The notes below the pieces were generated by a model that had not been told where the DNA came from, made no database searches, and saw only the letters and a list, made by a program, of their open reading frames with translations. From Pogonophryne albipinna (lineage: Eukaryota; Chordata; Actinopteri; Perciformes; Artedidraconidae): DNA of 64,000 nt. The number at the start of each line of letters is the position of its first letter. Within the stretch, counting starts at the first letter, position 1. The DNA lies in assembly GCA_028583405.1 (NCBI GenBank), contig CM053256.1:16398107-16462106 (forward strand), given 5' to 3'. Below, piece by piece: positions 44,168-64,000 of this stretch. Made by a program: the position numbers and the translations under genes.

Positions 44168-44937
44168 GGTGCGTTCACACCTAATAGTCCGTTTTCTGGT
44201 GCGTACCAGACCAGAGTTTGTTACATGGTTTCATTTTTCAGAAGGTTCGGTTTGCGTTCACACGGGCAAAACTCAAACGGACTATAAACTTTAAACACAA
44301 GTCATGTGCACGGAAATGCTGTTCAACCATTGGTCAGACATTAAGGGGGTAAAAACGCAAATCCCGGCAATTTCTACCGGAGCCTCCGCCATGGAGCATC
44401 GGCACTTTCGGCAGGTTATTCTCATGCTGTTAATCTGGAGATCAACAGTGCGGCCCGCGCATATGATTATATAATCAGACAACGTCCGTTAAAAAACATT
44501 ATAACACATATAATGAGAGACGTTCTGCAGCAAGGAGGGGCGTTTCACCGACGACAGGTGTTCTTACTTTTATGTAGCTGACGGAGAATTTTTACTTTAC
44601 ACGACACTGTTCAACACTTAATTCTGCTTCACTCTAACTAAACAACCGCGGATGTCTTGAAAGACTCTTTCGCTAAAGATTTTGTGTTCCTGTGACACGT
44701 AAATACTACGGTTCCTATGTTTTGGTGCGGACTGCGTTCACACCAGCAATGAACCGCTCCAGAGTTCGCAAGCAAGCGGTCCGAGACCACCTATTTTAGC
44801 GGACCAGAGTCCGGTTGTTTAGTTCACTTAAGAGGTCTCGGATTGTGTTCACACCGACCCAAATGAACCTCACCAAGCGGCCAAACGCACCAGGGTTCGA
44901 TTCAACCGGACTATACAAGGCAGGTGTGAACGGAGTC
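44168..44937. mobile_element. MITE inside the piggyBac element
   Basis: The ends are GGTGCGTTCACACCTAATAG and, inward from the right, GGACTCCGTTCACACCTGCC. Related GTTCACAC motifs recur inside (about 44253, 44729 and 44848). There is no coding sequence. The exact ends and target duplication are unclear. Confidence 0.65.
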
Positions 44938-44944
44938 CTTTGAG

Positions 44945-45050
44945 GGTCCACAGACCTCACAGCTGGCTGTGGGGTCTTCCAGAAGCTGACTGTGGGGGTC
45001 TTCTTGCAGCTGGCTGTGGGGGTCTTCCAGCAGCTGGCTATGAGTCAAGT
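44945..45050 (+). repeat. Short minisatellite, about 28-bp units
   Basis: GGGGTCTTCCAGAAGCTGAC-like units repeat about three to four times (CTGGCTGTGGGGGTCTTC...). They lie in frame upstream of the N-terminal transposase relic on the opposite strand. Confidence 0.75.
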
Positions 45051-45238
45051 TCATCTTCCAATTTGCTGTCAAATTCTGAGTTTACCTTCACATTATCCTC
45101 ATCTTCAGAAATGTCTTCCTGTTCCACTTCACCGTGTTCTTCTAATGCATTCCACTCACTCTCATCCATTAGTAGCTCCAAGGCTCTGAGCAGAATATCT
45201 TTTGGCCATTTTGCTGGTAGATAATTGTAGTTCTGCAC
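45038..45238 (-). pseudogene. Possible piggyBac transposase N-terminal fragment
   Basis: The 66-residue frame contains LLRALELLMDESEWNALEEH, then an acidic run (QEDISEDEDNVKVN, EFDSKLEDELDS). Acidic N-termini are usual in piggyBac transposases, and the fragment lies in the right place and strand relative to the C-terminal end at 44085. No catalytic residue is included, so the identification rests on context. Confidence 0.45.
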
Positions 45239-45340
45239 TACACTGAGGTTATGTCTCTGTTTAGTCCCTCCTCCGGCGTGCAGGTGCGAGGGGGCACAGT
45301 GCGAGAAAATGTAAAAGTTTATATATTTCTGGAAGATCTA

Positions 45341-45688
<348 letters not shown>

Positions 45689-45740
45689 CATTGAAAATGG
45701 AAATCGGGTCAATTTGACCCGAACACCACACAAGGGATAA

Positions 45741-48700
45741 TACAAAAGGACTCTGATCAAAGGCAAAAAATACATCCCCAGTAATTTGATCACATTTTTT
45801 TGTCTTTGCTAGTCATTTCACTTACAGTATTTTTTAAATTTCGAATCTTTACAAAACTCTTTAAAATATCGTATTGTAAATAACCATGTTTTTACACTAT
45901 ACCTTTATGTGCACGTGGAAACAATTTGTCTTCTCGCTCACACAGCCTTAAACGTTGACCCCCCAATCCAGTTCGCTATCATTAATGCTGAGTCGGTGGT
46001 TTGTCCAAAATGTGTTCTAATCTGACGCTCAAATTGACATCCTTGTGGCTTTTTTGGCACACAGGATTCATGGTAGCAGTGCAGGGCTATATGTCAACTC
46101 AACAATAATGGTTTTATTATACAATGCTGCCCAAGTCCAGTAGACAAGACAGGGGATATATACCGGTAAGAGTACGGGAGAGATGGCAACCCTGCCTGCA
46201 TGATGTATTTTGTGGTATTGTGTTGTTGGCATGTTTTCGGTTTCAGTTCGTTTCCATTATGCAACCTTCCTGTAAGCAGATATAAGGATAAGAGACAAAA
46301 AGATCCTGGACATAAAACAGACAAAAATAACAGAGCAAGTCCTGTGTCTTAGCACCATTTCTTATAATCGACTCAGTTATCTTTGAATCACAATCACGGT
46401 GGTATTTAAGATTTTAAGTTTTTCTAATGCAAAAAACCAAAAAATCTCTATTTTTGGTTTTAGTTCTGTATTGTAAGCTAATTTCAATAGACATTGTTAT
46501 TCTCCACTGCACATATGCCTGCATTTAATGTTCATTTAAAAAAACTAAAACATGTTGAATACCTGTAAATTAGAAGTAAAGACTCAGTTTGGCTTATAAA
46601 CTTTTACTAATATAATATATTATCAACACCATAGGTCCCAATAGGTTCTACGAACAATTGACTTAATGTTTAAGATAAGGTCACACAGGGGAAATAAGGG
46701 CTTGTCTCAATTATTTGTCATTATTTAAGAATTTACAAAAATGTATTTACCTTAAATTAAATTATCTTTCCATTTTTGTCTCATATTGCATTGAAATAGG
46801 GCAACTGTGATGTTCATATTTGCTGCATCCAATAATCCAGTATTTCACAATATGGACATTAAACAATTGTCCAAAGGAGAAATAGAGTATAATACCCTAT
46901 ATGGCCACATATAATTGTAATGTAAAGGAGAAATAAGGCATTTGTCTACTTGAAAGCGGAGAAGGAAAGGAGAAGAAAAAGAGAGAAAGAGGGGGACCCT
47001 TGACCGGTGTGTAAAACAAAAGATTTATGCGTCTGTATGTGTGGATGTGAGATGGAACAAGAAATAAGATAACAACTTCACAGCTGCCAAGATGCAATGC
47101 ATAAACATCCAACCCTCTGTACACAGTTTTATGGTGAGAACATTGCTTTGTATTGCACATGCATCATCAATCATGTTTCATCTGCTCACGGCACATGCAT
47201 GATGAATTCGATGTATGTAATATAATCATTGAACAAGGGTACCAAGTTTATGGATTTGATTTCAGAATATATTTGTATTGTGCCATTTTCAAAACAAAAA
47301 AAAGTGCATATGATGTATGACACAGATTATACTACATGCTATCTTATCTCAAGTAAATCTCCAACCAGTTGAATCTGCACCTCATAATTTTGTTAAAGCC
47401 CCCAGTAACAACCCCCAACCCATAAAGAGCCTCTACAGAGCCTGGCCAGTGATCACAGAAACAGAGTTACACTATAAATACATTATCTTATGTAATACTC
47501 AGCTGTTTATCTTCTGAAAGAAGCATATCTGATTTGTACAGGCTTCGGGGGAAGCCCGTTAACAACAGTTCTCCTGTGGCACAGACACAAACTTACCATG
47601 TAACAGGTCAGCCAGCAATAATTTATCTATTCTGCCAAACAGAAGGCAGCAGGTGACCCAATAACACACTCTGTGTTAATTACTGATTGAAATTACTCAC
47701 TCGTCCTCCACTTGTACTTTCAGTTAGTGATGGGGAGATGAATCCTTTTTCATGTTAACACTGAATAATTTGTTGTTCTGTTCCTAATATACCAATGTTC
47801 CCTTTTTCTACCTTCTTCCCCCTCTCCATCCCTCTAGATATCACTCCCTGTTGCTTGGAGAATTGAACAAATTAAATTACTTGTTCTTCCACGCTGTTAA
47901 TGTCCTTAGATTTTGAAGGACAATCACATAATACATCGCGGTTATGGCTGTACCTTGTAAAATAATAGGCATTGCTGTAATTGTTTTATATAATGCAGGT
48001 TTGTACAACAATTGGAAGCTATACTGCTACATGAATATAAAACAAGCAACTTTGCTGCAGGCTTTTTCAGCCCCGTTTCTGTATTCATTAAAATGTTGAA
48101 TGAAAACATGGAGTCAATTTGTTTGAATTATTTTTTACATCATGTGAACACATCCATGAAATAATCTTTGATCTCCAAAAAAACCTCCTTGGAGGTTTAT
48201 AGGCTATATTGAAGGAGTTGCATTTGTATACTGTAGGTGTGTTGCTGGAGGGCCCCGTGGAGTGGTGTCAAATGGTTGTCCCCAGTGAACCCTAATGCAG
48301 GGCTTATTTGAGCTAATGTTCTTCAGTCATCCATCTCGCTGGTCACATTTGCTTCAAATGTAATCAATGCAGCTGTGAACACTGGGCAAATTATTATAAT
48401 TATTTTAATGGCTAGCTTTACATTACTGTCACCTGAAGCCTCTCTATATATATTTCAAGTCTATTTTTCGTCAGTGTACATATTGTGCTTTGGGGTGTGA
48501 GCATCCTTGTTGAAAACTAAAATATGGTCTAGCATCCAAATTAAATTATTCATATGCATTTTTTCCATGGTTGGTTTTGCAATTAAATGCCATTGGAGCC
48601 CTCTCCTTTCTTTCAGATTTAGTTGTTTCACTTCATTTTTTTTTTTTTTAATTGATTTATTTTGGTTTCATTCCATTGAAATCTGATTTCAGATGGAAAT

Positions 48701-48988
48701 AAATTATGAATCCACCGTAACTCTAATCTGGTCTGACGATGATTTAGCCTTTCAGGGTAGTGGCCATTATGGGGGTTCAAATGTATCCAACAGATATCCG
48801 AATGATGAATATCAGTGCCAAGATGTCTTTTGAGCACCTGCCATTGTTTAAAGTCCAATTAGCAACTTGAGAATGAAGTTGAAATTAAGAAATTATGTCT
48901 ACGGCAAAGCTCGGTCAACAGACATCTAATAAAAAGCAAATCATAGTGACATATTTTCATGGGTACTTTATAAGCTATCTATTGTTTT
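45741..48988. other. Non-repetitive sequence, no gene seen
   Basis: No element ends, coding motifs or RNA genes were recognised. A short T-run with a following ATTGATTTATTT stretch lies at 48637-48660. Confidence 0.4.
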
Positions 48989-48994
48989 TACTTG

Positions 48995-51540
48995 GACACC
49001 AGGTCCTTATTCAGAATTCTTATCAGAATTCTCTGAGTTTTTATCAACTTTGGTACTTAAAACAGATAAAGTAATTATCGTAGGTGACTTTAATATTCAT
49101 GTTGACGATGATAAAAATAGCCTTACTGTTGCATTTAACTCTATATTAGATTCTGTTGGTTTTTGTCAGTGTAAATAAACCAACCCACTGCTATAATCAC
49201 ACTCTCGACCTTGTTCTGACTTATGGTATTGAAATTGAGCAACTATTAGTCGAACCGCATAATCCTGCTTTATCCGACCATTTCTTAGTAACTTTTGAAG
49301 TACTGTTACTAGACTACAAAGCATTAGTCAAAAGCTCCTGCAGCAGAAACCTATCTGTTAGTGCCATAGCCAAATTTAAGGAAGAGATTCCACCAATACT
49401 TAACTCGATAGCATGTCTGCATGTAGGGGAGGAAATGTATACAAAATGTACACCACCCCAAATTGATCATGTTGTTGATAGTGCGACAGATGCGCTGCGA
49501 ATAAAATTAGACTCTGTTGTTCCTTTGAAAAAGAAGAAAATAAAACAACATAGATTAGCTCCATGGCATAATGCCGAAACCCGCAAAATAAAGCAAAAAT
49601 CGAGACAACTTGAAAGGATATGGCGTTCCACTAAACTTGAAGAATCTCGTTTAATTTGGCATATTACTCTCAATGAATATAAGAAAGCACTGCGTAAAGC
49701 GAGAGCAGCCTACTACTCTTCATTAATAGATGAGAATAAGAATAATGCAAGATTTCTTTTCAGCACTGTAGCCAGGCTGACAGAGAGCCACAGCTCGATT
49801 GAGCCTTCTATTCCAATAGCACTCAGTAGTAATGATTTTATGTGCTTTTTTAACGATAAAATTGTTACTCTTAGAAACAAAATTAATGACCTCTTGCCTT
49901 TGACCAGTATAGTGTTATCAACAGCTCCCGGAAACGTAAGTTCTAATATTACACTAGATAGTAAACTAGAATGCTTTTCAGCCATAAACCTTGAACAATT
50001 AAATTCAATGATTCTCTCTTCTAAACCATCAACGTGTATGTTAGACCCAATTCCAACTAAGCTGTTGAAGGAAGTTTTTCCATTAATTAGCACTTCTTTA
50101 TTAAATATTATGAATATGTCTTTATTATCAGGCTATGTTCCACAATCATTCAAAGTAGCAGTGATAAAACCGCTTCTTAAAAAGCACAACCTCGATCCAG
50201 AGGTTTTAGCCAATTATAGACCTATTTCTAATCTTCCGTTCCTCTCAAAAATTCTTGAGAAAGCCGTCGCAAAACAGTTGTGTGATTACTTAAAAAACAA
50301 TGATTTATTTGAAGATTTTCAGTCTGGCTTTAGAACACATCATAGCACAGAGACAGCTCTGGTTAAAGTCACAAATGACATTCTAATAGCCTCTGACAAG
50401 GGACTTGTCTCTATTCTTGTTTTGCTCGATCTCAGTGCTGCATTTGATACTATCGATCATGATATCTTATTGCAAAGACTAGAGCACTTGGTTGGCATAC
50501 AGGGAACTGCTTTAGGCTGGTTTAGGTCCCATCTATCTGAACGCTCTCAGTTTGTACGTGTCAATGATGAATCTTCCACGCAAACCAAAGTTAGCCATGG
50601 AGTGCCACAGGGCTCAGTGCTCGGACCTATTTTGTTCACATTATATATGCTTCCGTTAGGCAATATTATAAGGAATCATTCTGTAAACTTTCATTGTTAT
50701 GCGGATGATACTCAACTATATCTATCAATCAAGCCTGATGAAATTAATCATCTAAATAAAATTCAAGACTGCCTCAAGGACTTAAAAACGTGGATGACCT
50801 TAAACTTTTTGATGTTAAACACGACCAAAACAGAAGTTATTGTACTTGGCCCGAAGAATCTATGAAACAAATTATCTAAAGATATACTAACTATGGATGG
50901 CATTAATTTGGCCTCCAGTGAGACTGTAAGGAATCTTGGTGTTATATTTGATCAGGATTTATCCTTTAACGCCCACATAAAATCAATTTCAAGGACCGCC
51001 TACTTCCATCTACGTAACATTGCAAAAATCAGGCATATCTTGCCTCAAAACGATGCAGAGAAACTAGTCCATGCATTTGTTACTTCAAGGCTGGATTATT
51101 GTAACTCTTTATTATCAGGGTGTACCAAGAAGTCAGTCAAGTCGCTTCAGCTGATTCAAAATGCTGCAGCTTGTGTACTAACCAGAGTTAAGAAAAGGGA
51201 CCACATTACTCCTGTTCTGGCTGCCTTACACTGGCTCCCTATAGAACACAGGATAGAATTTAAAATTCTTCTTCTCGCCTACAAAGCCCTTAATGGGCAG
51301 GCGCCATCTTACCTTAAAGAACTCATTATACCCTACTGTCCTACTAGGGCATTGCGTTCCAAGAATGCAGGGTTGTTGGTTGTTCCTAGAGTCTCTAAAA
51401 GTACAATGGGAGCCAGAGCCTTTTCTTATCAAGCTCCACATTTGTGGAATCAGCTTCCAGTTTGTGTTCGGGCGGCAGACACCCTATCCGTTTTTAAGAG
51501 TGCACTTAAGACCTTCCTTTTTGATAAAGCTTATAGTTAG
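48995..51540 (+). pseudogene. LINE ORF2: endonuclease end and reverse transcriptase
   Basis: The endonuclease part has PYSEFLSEFSEF, VIIVGDFNIHVDDD, a frameshift near 49165, then [18 protein letters not shown] and [12 protein letters not shown]. The reverse transcriptase has [53 protein letters not shown] (motif A, about 50427), [14 protein letters not shown] (motif B, about 50597) and [10 protein letters not shown] (motif C, about 50695). A TGA stop lies at 50863-50865, where the copy at 14100 has AGA (Arg). The frame then continues to LFDKAYS and the natural stop at 51540. Only one stop and one frameshift separate it from an open ORF2 in the kept part. Confidence 0.92.
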
Positions 51541-52145
51541 GGCTGATTAGATTCAGCCCCTAGTTTTGCTGATATAGGCTTAGTTTGTCGGGGGACATCT
51601 TACTTCTTCCTTCTCTCTGTCTATACCTGTGTACTCTCATGTTCCGATTAACCCAGCTTCCCCAAATGTCTTTCTTTTGGTGTCTATATACGCTGGGATC
51701 CGGAGTCATGGATGATCCTGCGGTCCTGTGTCCTGCATCGCGAGCCCTGGATCTTGAGTCGTGGCTGTGGTCCTGGATCATAAGTCCTGGATGGATATCC
51801 TTGTGGATTCATCTTCCTATTATACACACATGCATTTCCAAACATTTGGACAACCTATGTTGCAAATGTATTATCTTTTCAATTTACACACGGCATCTAT
51901 TGCACGTCTGTCCGTCCTGGGAGAGGGATCCCTCCTCTGTTGCTCTCCCTGAGGTTTCTCCCATTTTTCCCTTTAAAACTGTGGGTTTTCTTCGGAAGTT
52001 TTTCCTTGTACGATGTGAGGGTCTAAGGACAGAGGGTGTCGTATTGTCATACTGATATTTTGTACAAACTGTGAAGTCCACTGAGACAAATGTAACATTT
52101 GTGATATTGGGCTATATAAATAAACATTGATTGATTGATTGATTG
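51541..52145 (+). other. 3' untranslated region of the LINE
   Basis: It holds no coding frame of its own. It is shared almost base for base with 6634-7240 (inverted) and 20771-21397. It ends in a sequence resembling CTATATAAATAAA followed by TTGA repeats, the part recognised by the reverse transcriptase. Confidence 0.8.
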
Positions 52146-52151
52146 TACTTG

Positions 52152-52260
52152 TTTTATGGTGTGTTACTTTTTGTTTCTTTTGTTTATTTGCCTGTACAGC
52201 ACTTTGGTCTGGAGGTTTAAAGTGCTATATAAATAAAGCTGTATTGTATAAGTGAGTATT
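52152..52260 (+). mobile_element. LINE/SINE-type 3' tail
   Basis: CTGTACAGCACTTTGGTCTG followed by TATATAAATAAAGC matches the tail at 12840-12910. The long LINE appears to have inserted just upstream of it, possibly into the same older element. Confidence 0.6.
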
Positions 52261-52426
52261 ATGTCAGTGTGTTTTTAAAGCCTCATGGGCCAAGTGGCCA
52301 AAAAATGAATAAATTCAGGAGTCCTTTGGATTTTTTTATCTTGGATTGAATTAAGAAAGGTATCCACTATCAGTGTATTACACTGTATTACCTACACAAG
52401 TCAGCAATATAAGTACGTATACAGTC

Positions 52427-52820
52427 TGTTATGACCTGGCTCAAAAGGCCACAACAAAGAGGAGACACACCATGTCAACGGTTAGCAAAATATGTTTATT
52501 TACACAAACAATTCAAATCAACCAAATTAATTAAGTGCTAAGTAAAGTATGAGGTGTGGACGTCAGTGGTGTAAATGCAGGGTGAGGGTTGCATGGACAT
52601 GTATATATGAGGCTGTTGAGGTGCACAAAGTGAAGCAACTGAAATAACTGATAGCATACTCCGGGTGCCTGCAGGAAAAAGCAGAGGGGAAACAGAGAGG
52701 AGCAGGGAGGCTTTAAATAGCTGCAGGGCACCAGACCCAGGTGCCCTGAGTTACTACAATCAAGGTGGCTGGATGCAGCACAGCCACACCCTCTCAAGAT
52801 GAACCCACAGGGGCATCACA
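52427..52820 (-). mobile_element. Solo LTR
   Basis: Read on the minus strand the segment starts TGTGATGCCCCTGTGGG and ends CCAGGTCATAACA (TG...CA). AGTC flanks both sides (52423-52426 and 52821-52824), a 4-bp duplication. Minus-strand signals include CTATTTAAAGCC (TATA-like, about 52712) and GTAAATAAAC (polyadenylation signal, about 52497). No internal region remains. It resembles Ty3/gypsy LTRs in organisation but not in sequence to the LTR at 8536. Confidence 0.75.
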
Positions 52821-52824
52821 AGTC

Positions 52825-55280
52825 TTAGAGAAATACAACTACCGGCAGGGGAAAAAAACAATGTTCTGCTGTTACACAATCAGCAGCATAACATATTAAA
52901 AACACCTAAAAGAAAGTTCCACCTGAAAAAGTCAATATCAGATTAAGTATATGCTTTTTATTATGTGTACTGCTATACCATTCCTTCAGATAGCCATTTT
53001 CTACATGGCTTAAGCTTTTGACTATGCTATTGCCAAAGCCACCAGAGTCTATTGACAAAATAAGTAATTTCACAGTCCACAGGTTTTCAGTCAAACACTT
53101 GCACAAACAAACTAAAGGGTCAAAGAAATGGTAGAAAATCCCATGTTCCTCAAGGTAAAATTACCGTAATGTTATTTAACATTTTATAAAGCTGTTTATT
53201 TGTTCAATGTTCCATGATTTATGAAATCCCATAAATATGTATCACAACAAAGACCTTTCAAGTGTTCAAGCCACCTTTTTATCTGCAAAATCTAACTAAC
53301 CAATGACACAAATATGACAGCTCACAACTGATAAATCTCAATAGAAAACTTGGCTCTTGGTATTTTGCTCTCACGTCAGCTATAAGAAAGGCCACTTTAT
53401 GCTGTATTTCAGGTGGACCACTCCCTCTGTGGACCAGAACAAAACAGTTGTCTGATGCTTTGAGCTCCCACCCTGTTCCTCCACAAGCCCATATTCCACA
53501 CAGCGGGCTGTGAAATTATTTTTGGTCCCCCTCGGAAAAGAGACCCCATGCAGAAATCCATAAATTCATGAGCATCAACCATCCACAGAAGGGATGTGGT
53601 GAAAACACAGTGTGATAGAGAGCAGATAGAGAGAGACAGAGAGAGAGAGGCACCAGAAAAATGAAAAGGAAGAGTATGGAGGGGGGGGGGGGTAAACAGA
53701 GAGACAGACATGTGGCAAAACACAGTAGAGAGAGTAAGAGATGCTGGACTGGCGAGGAGAGGAGAAAAATGTATGCTGAACAGCAGTGTGAGCGCTTGGA
53801 GGGACCCAGCATGAGTCTGGTCCAAACCCCCAGCCGATATAGCGCCGGAAGACACAGACATAGGAATATCAAAATGTTTCGGTTCCTCACACATTGCCGT
53901 GCACAGACCAACACGTACACACAAACACATGAATGCTTGCACATTTATGCCTGCACTCTCCTGTTAATGCACATTCAGATCTTCACACTTGCACATGCAT
54001 GAGCATGTACACGCTCACAGCTGCTCCATTCCTTCATTCTGCTCTGCCCAGCTTCTCACTCTCCCTCTTCTCCCTGGGATCTCCCAACCTGCCTGGCCTT
54101 GTTGAAGCTCTCCCGTCTTTTTGCACTTCTCCTGGCTCCTTCGCTTCTCATATTCTCCCCAGTCTTCGGCCCGAGTATGTAGCATTGCTAACCCTGACAC
54201 TATACAGCTAAAGTGCAGTAGTAGACTTATATATCCAAAGCAATGTGACACTGCTAATTGATTCTTACATAATATGTTACAAAGCAAGTTGCCTAACACT
54301 ATAACTTTAATGATAAAAGCGAGATACTAATTGTGTTAACTATTAACGCACATTTCTTTATGTTGATGGTGAAATGTGTGCATGCCGTAGAGAAGCAGTG
54401 GCAAAAGCACATCACAAAGGGCACTGCACCAGTGCAGAACAATTCACAAAGCCATAATTATTTCCAGCAGTGACTCTGCAAAGTACTGAATAAGGTCATA
54501 CTGAGAAGTTACTTAAAAGCCCTCATAATTTGATTATCAGCCCCTACTTAATCGTTAGGTTGCCTCAAGTCAAATTGTACATCATACTGAGCAGTTACTT
54601 GTATGTAGTACTAGCACTAGGTTAACTTAAAAAAAAAAAAAAGTGAGTGGTGCCGTGTAAAAAGGCAGCAATTAAAAAATAAAACTTTCACTAAGTATGT
54701 TTACACTTTTCCTTAACAATTTGCACACCAATAGCCTACAAATAGTTTGGTAACAGGTTGAATATTAAAAAAAGAAAGAGCTATTTTCACAGCTGATTGG
54801 TCTAATAAGATATCATTCATCTTTAATCTTTGTCTCCCAAGGTGTATTAGGCAAAACAAGTGAATATTCAACACACATAAGAAAACAGACAACTGTTTAT
54901 CATATCAGCTAAAATAAAGTTTGCTTCCAGCCCTGCATCACATATCTTTTGACCGTTGATTGGACTAGGTGAGCTTTAGCATGTTTGTTTTTAGCAGTTA
55001 CACTTCAGGCATGAACAATGACTCCACAAAACAACACATTTTGTTGCTATGGGGAACAAATAAGTGAACCTTTCCATGATCAACAAGCTCTATTCATAAC
55101 AACATGGTAAATAGCGGTCCAATAGCTAGCCAGAAAAAAGAGCTCTGCATTACCCTCGTCTGCTGCTTCTGGCGGGAAAAGGTGTTTACAACGCCAACAG
55201 TGAGCCAACACGAGGATTTATGTTAGCTAGTTAACTTTGTATATTGTGTTAAGTAAAACCAAAATTCACTTTATTTAAAA
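52825..55280. other. Non-repetitive sequence, no gene seen
   Basis: No gene or element was recognised. It includes a 12-base G run at 53681-53692 and a purine-rich stretch (53620-53660). Short open frames around 53400-54300 lack any family motif. Confidence 0.4.
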
Positions 55281-55292
55281 AAAAAAAGATTA

Positions 55293-55480
55293 GTGTGGTG
55301 CAGTGGGTTGATGCTCGGATCAAGGGGTCACAGGTTCAAACCCCACTGCAGTCAGCATGTCGTTGTGTCCCTGGGCAAGACACTTCACCCCAAATTGCTC
55401 CTGTGGGGATTGCCCACAGTGTTGAGTATATAAGTCGCTTTGGATAAAAGCGTCTAACAAGTAACGTGTAATGTAATGAA
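55293..55480 (+). mobile_element. tRNA-derived SINE
   Basis: The head has a box A-like GTGGTGCAGTGGG and a box B GGTTCAAACCCC (about 55332-55343) with tRNA-like spacing, the internal promoter for RNA polymerase III. The body has TGTCCCTGGGCAAGACACTT and the tail TCGCTTTGGATAAAAGCGTC, a 3' part shared by several vertebrate SINEs, then short TGTAA repeats. The head is diverged from a functional tRNA. Confidence 0.85.
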
Positions 55481-55832
55481 TTGAATAGCATGTGCCCTAC
55501 ACACAATTTGAATTCATAAATGTTAGCGGAAGTATAACACAACTAATTATTCCATATGACATCATCTAGTCTACAACGGTAAGATATGTAGGTTTGCATG
55601 TTCTAGATAGAATAAACAGTGTATATGTTGTGCATACCATGCTGTTATCTCCCAGGATTTGTGTTTTTTGTCATGCTGATCTCTCTGTATGTTATGTACT
55701 ATATATAACTTTAATTAAGAATGGGGCTCGGTGTCTCAGTAGGTGCTCTGTTGACACCACTGTGATGCACATACACAAAAACATGTCATTGCTCGCACAT
55801 AGAGACGCAATTGTGAAATTATGCCCCATTGT

Positions 55833-64000
<8,168 letters not shown>

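Larger units (their letters stand above)
48995..52145 (+). mobile_element. L2/CR1-type LINE, longest copy of its family here
   Basis: TACTTG flanks both ends (48989-48994 and 52146-52151). The copy starts inside the endonuclease domain, contains the whole reverse transcriptase, and ends with a 600-bp 3' region finishing in TTGA repeats after GGGCTATATAAATAAACATT. Copies at 6634-7378 and 13937-21397 belong to the same family. Confidence 0.9.

Noticed and set aside
53409..53944. Overlapping frames on the minus strand
   Set aside because: Composition reflects GA/CT-rich DNA; no motif or splice context was seen.

Overview
The window looks like teleost fish DNA, and almost everything that can be annotated in it is mobile-element sequence. 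I find no host protein-coding gene, rRNA, tRNA gene or CRISPR array. Teleost origin is inferred from the mix: several L2/CR1-type LINEs, a Rex3-like RTE element, Tc1, hAT and piggyBac DNA elements, a Ty3/gypsy remnant, a tRNA-derived SINE, and long CA/GT and GATA microsatellites. Base composition is AT-rich, and no long reading frame lies outside the elements.

Layout. 1-2368 is AT-rich sequence without a visible gene. 2369-5311 is a large inverted repeat (family X). 5438-6362 is an internally deleted Tc1 element. 6634-7378 is a minus-strand LINE 3' end. 7442-12699 is a DNA element with terminal inverted repeats of about 430 bp, into which a Ty3/gypsy element that keeps mainly its integrase (8536-11215) has inserted. 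13843-23092 is a deep nest: a long-TIR DNA element was hit by a LINE, the LINE by family X and by a piggyBac-like MITE, family X by an element carrying eight exact 147-bp tandem units, and that array by a further MITE. 23101-28189 shows no gene.

28190-45736 is a second graveyard. A minus-strand LINE (31525-43155) with a degraded SGNH-esterase-like ORF1, an endonuclease and a reverse transcriptase was broken by five insertions: a hAT element, a Rex3-like LINE, a 3-bp-TSD DNA element, a probable solo LTR, and a plus-strand LINE whose ORF2 is open except for one poly-C frameshift. Next to it are a piggyBac-like MITE with a hAT inside it (28357-30964) and a piggyBac element reduced to the ends of its transposase (43476-45736). 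48995-52145 is a young LINE with one stop codon and one frameshift. 52427-52820 is a solo LTR and about 55293-55480 a SINE. The rest, to 64000, is non-repetitive to the eye, with microsatellites and some stretches that could be conserved non-coding DNA.

Many boundaries are set by target-site duplications, and several by comparing the interrupted copy with an uninterrupted copy in the same window or with the reading frame of the interrupted element. These allow a relative order of insertion to be read. Family names rest on motifs, TSD length and terminal sequences, not on a database search.
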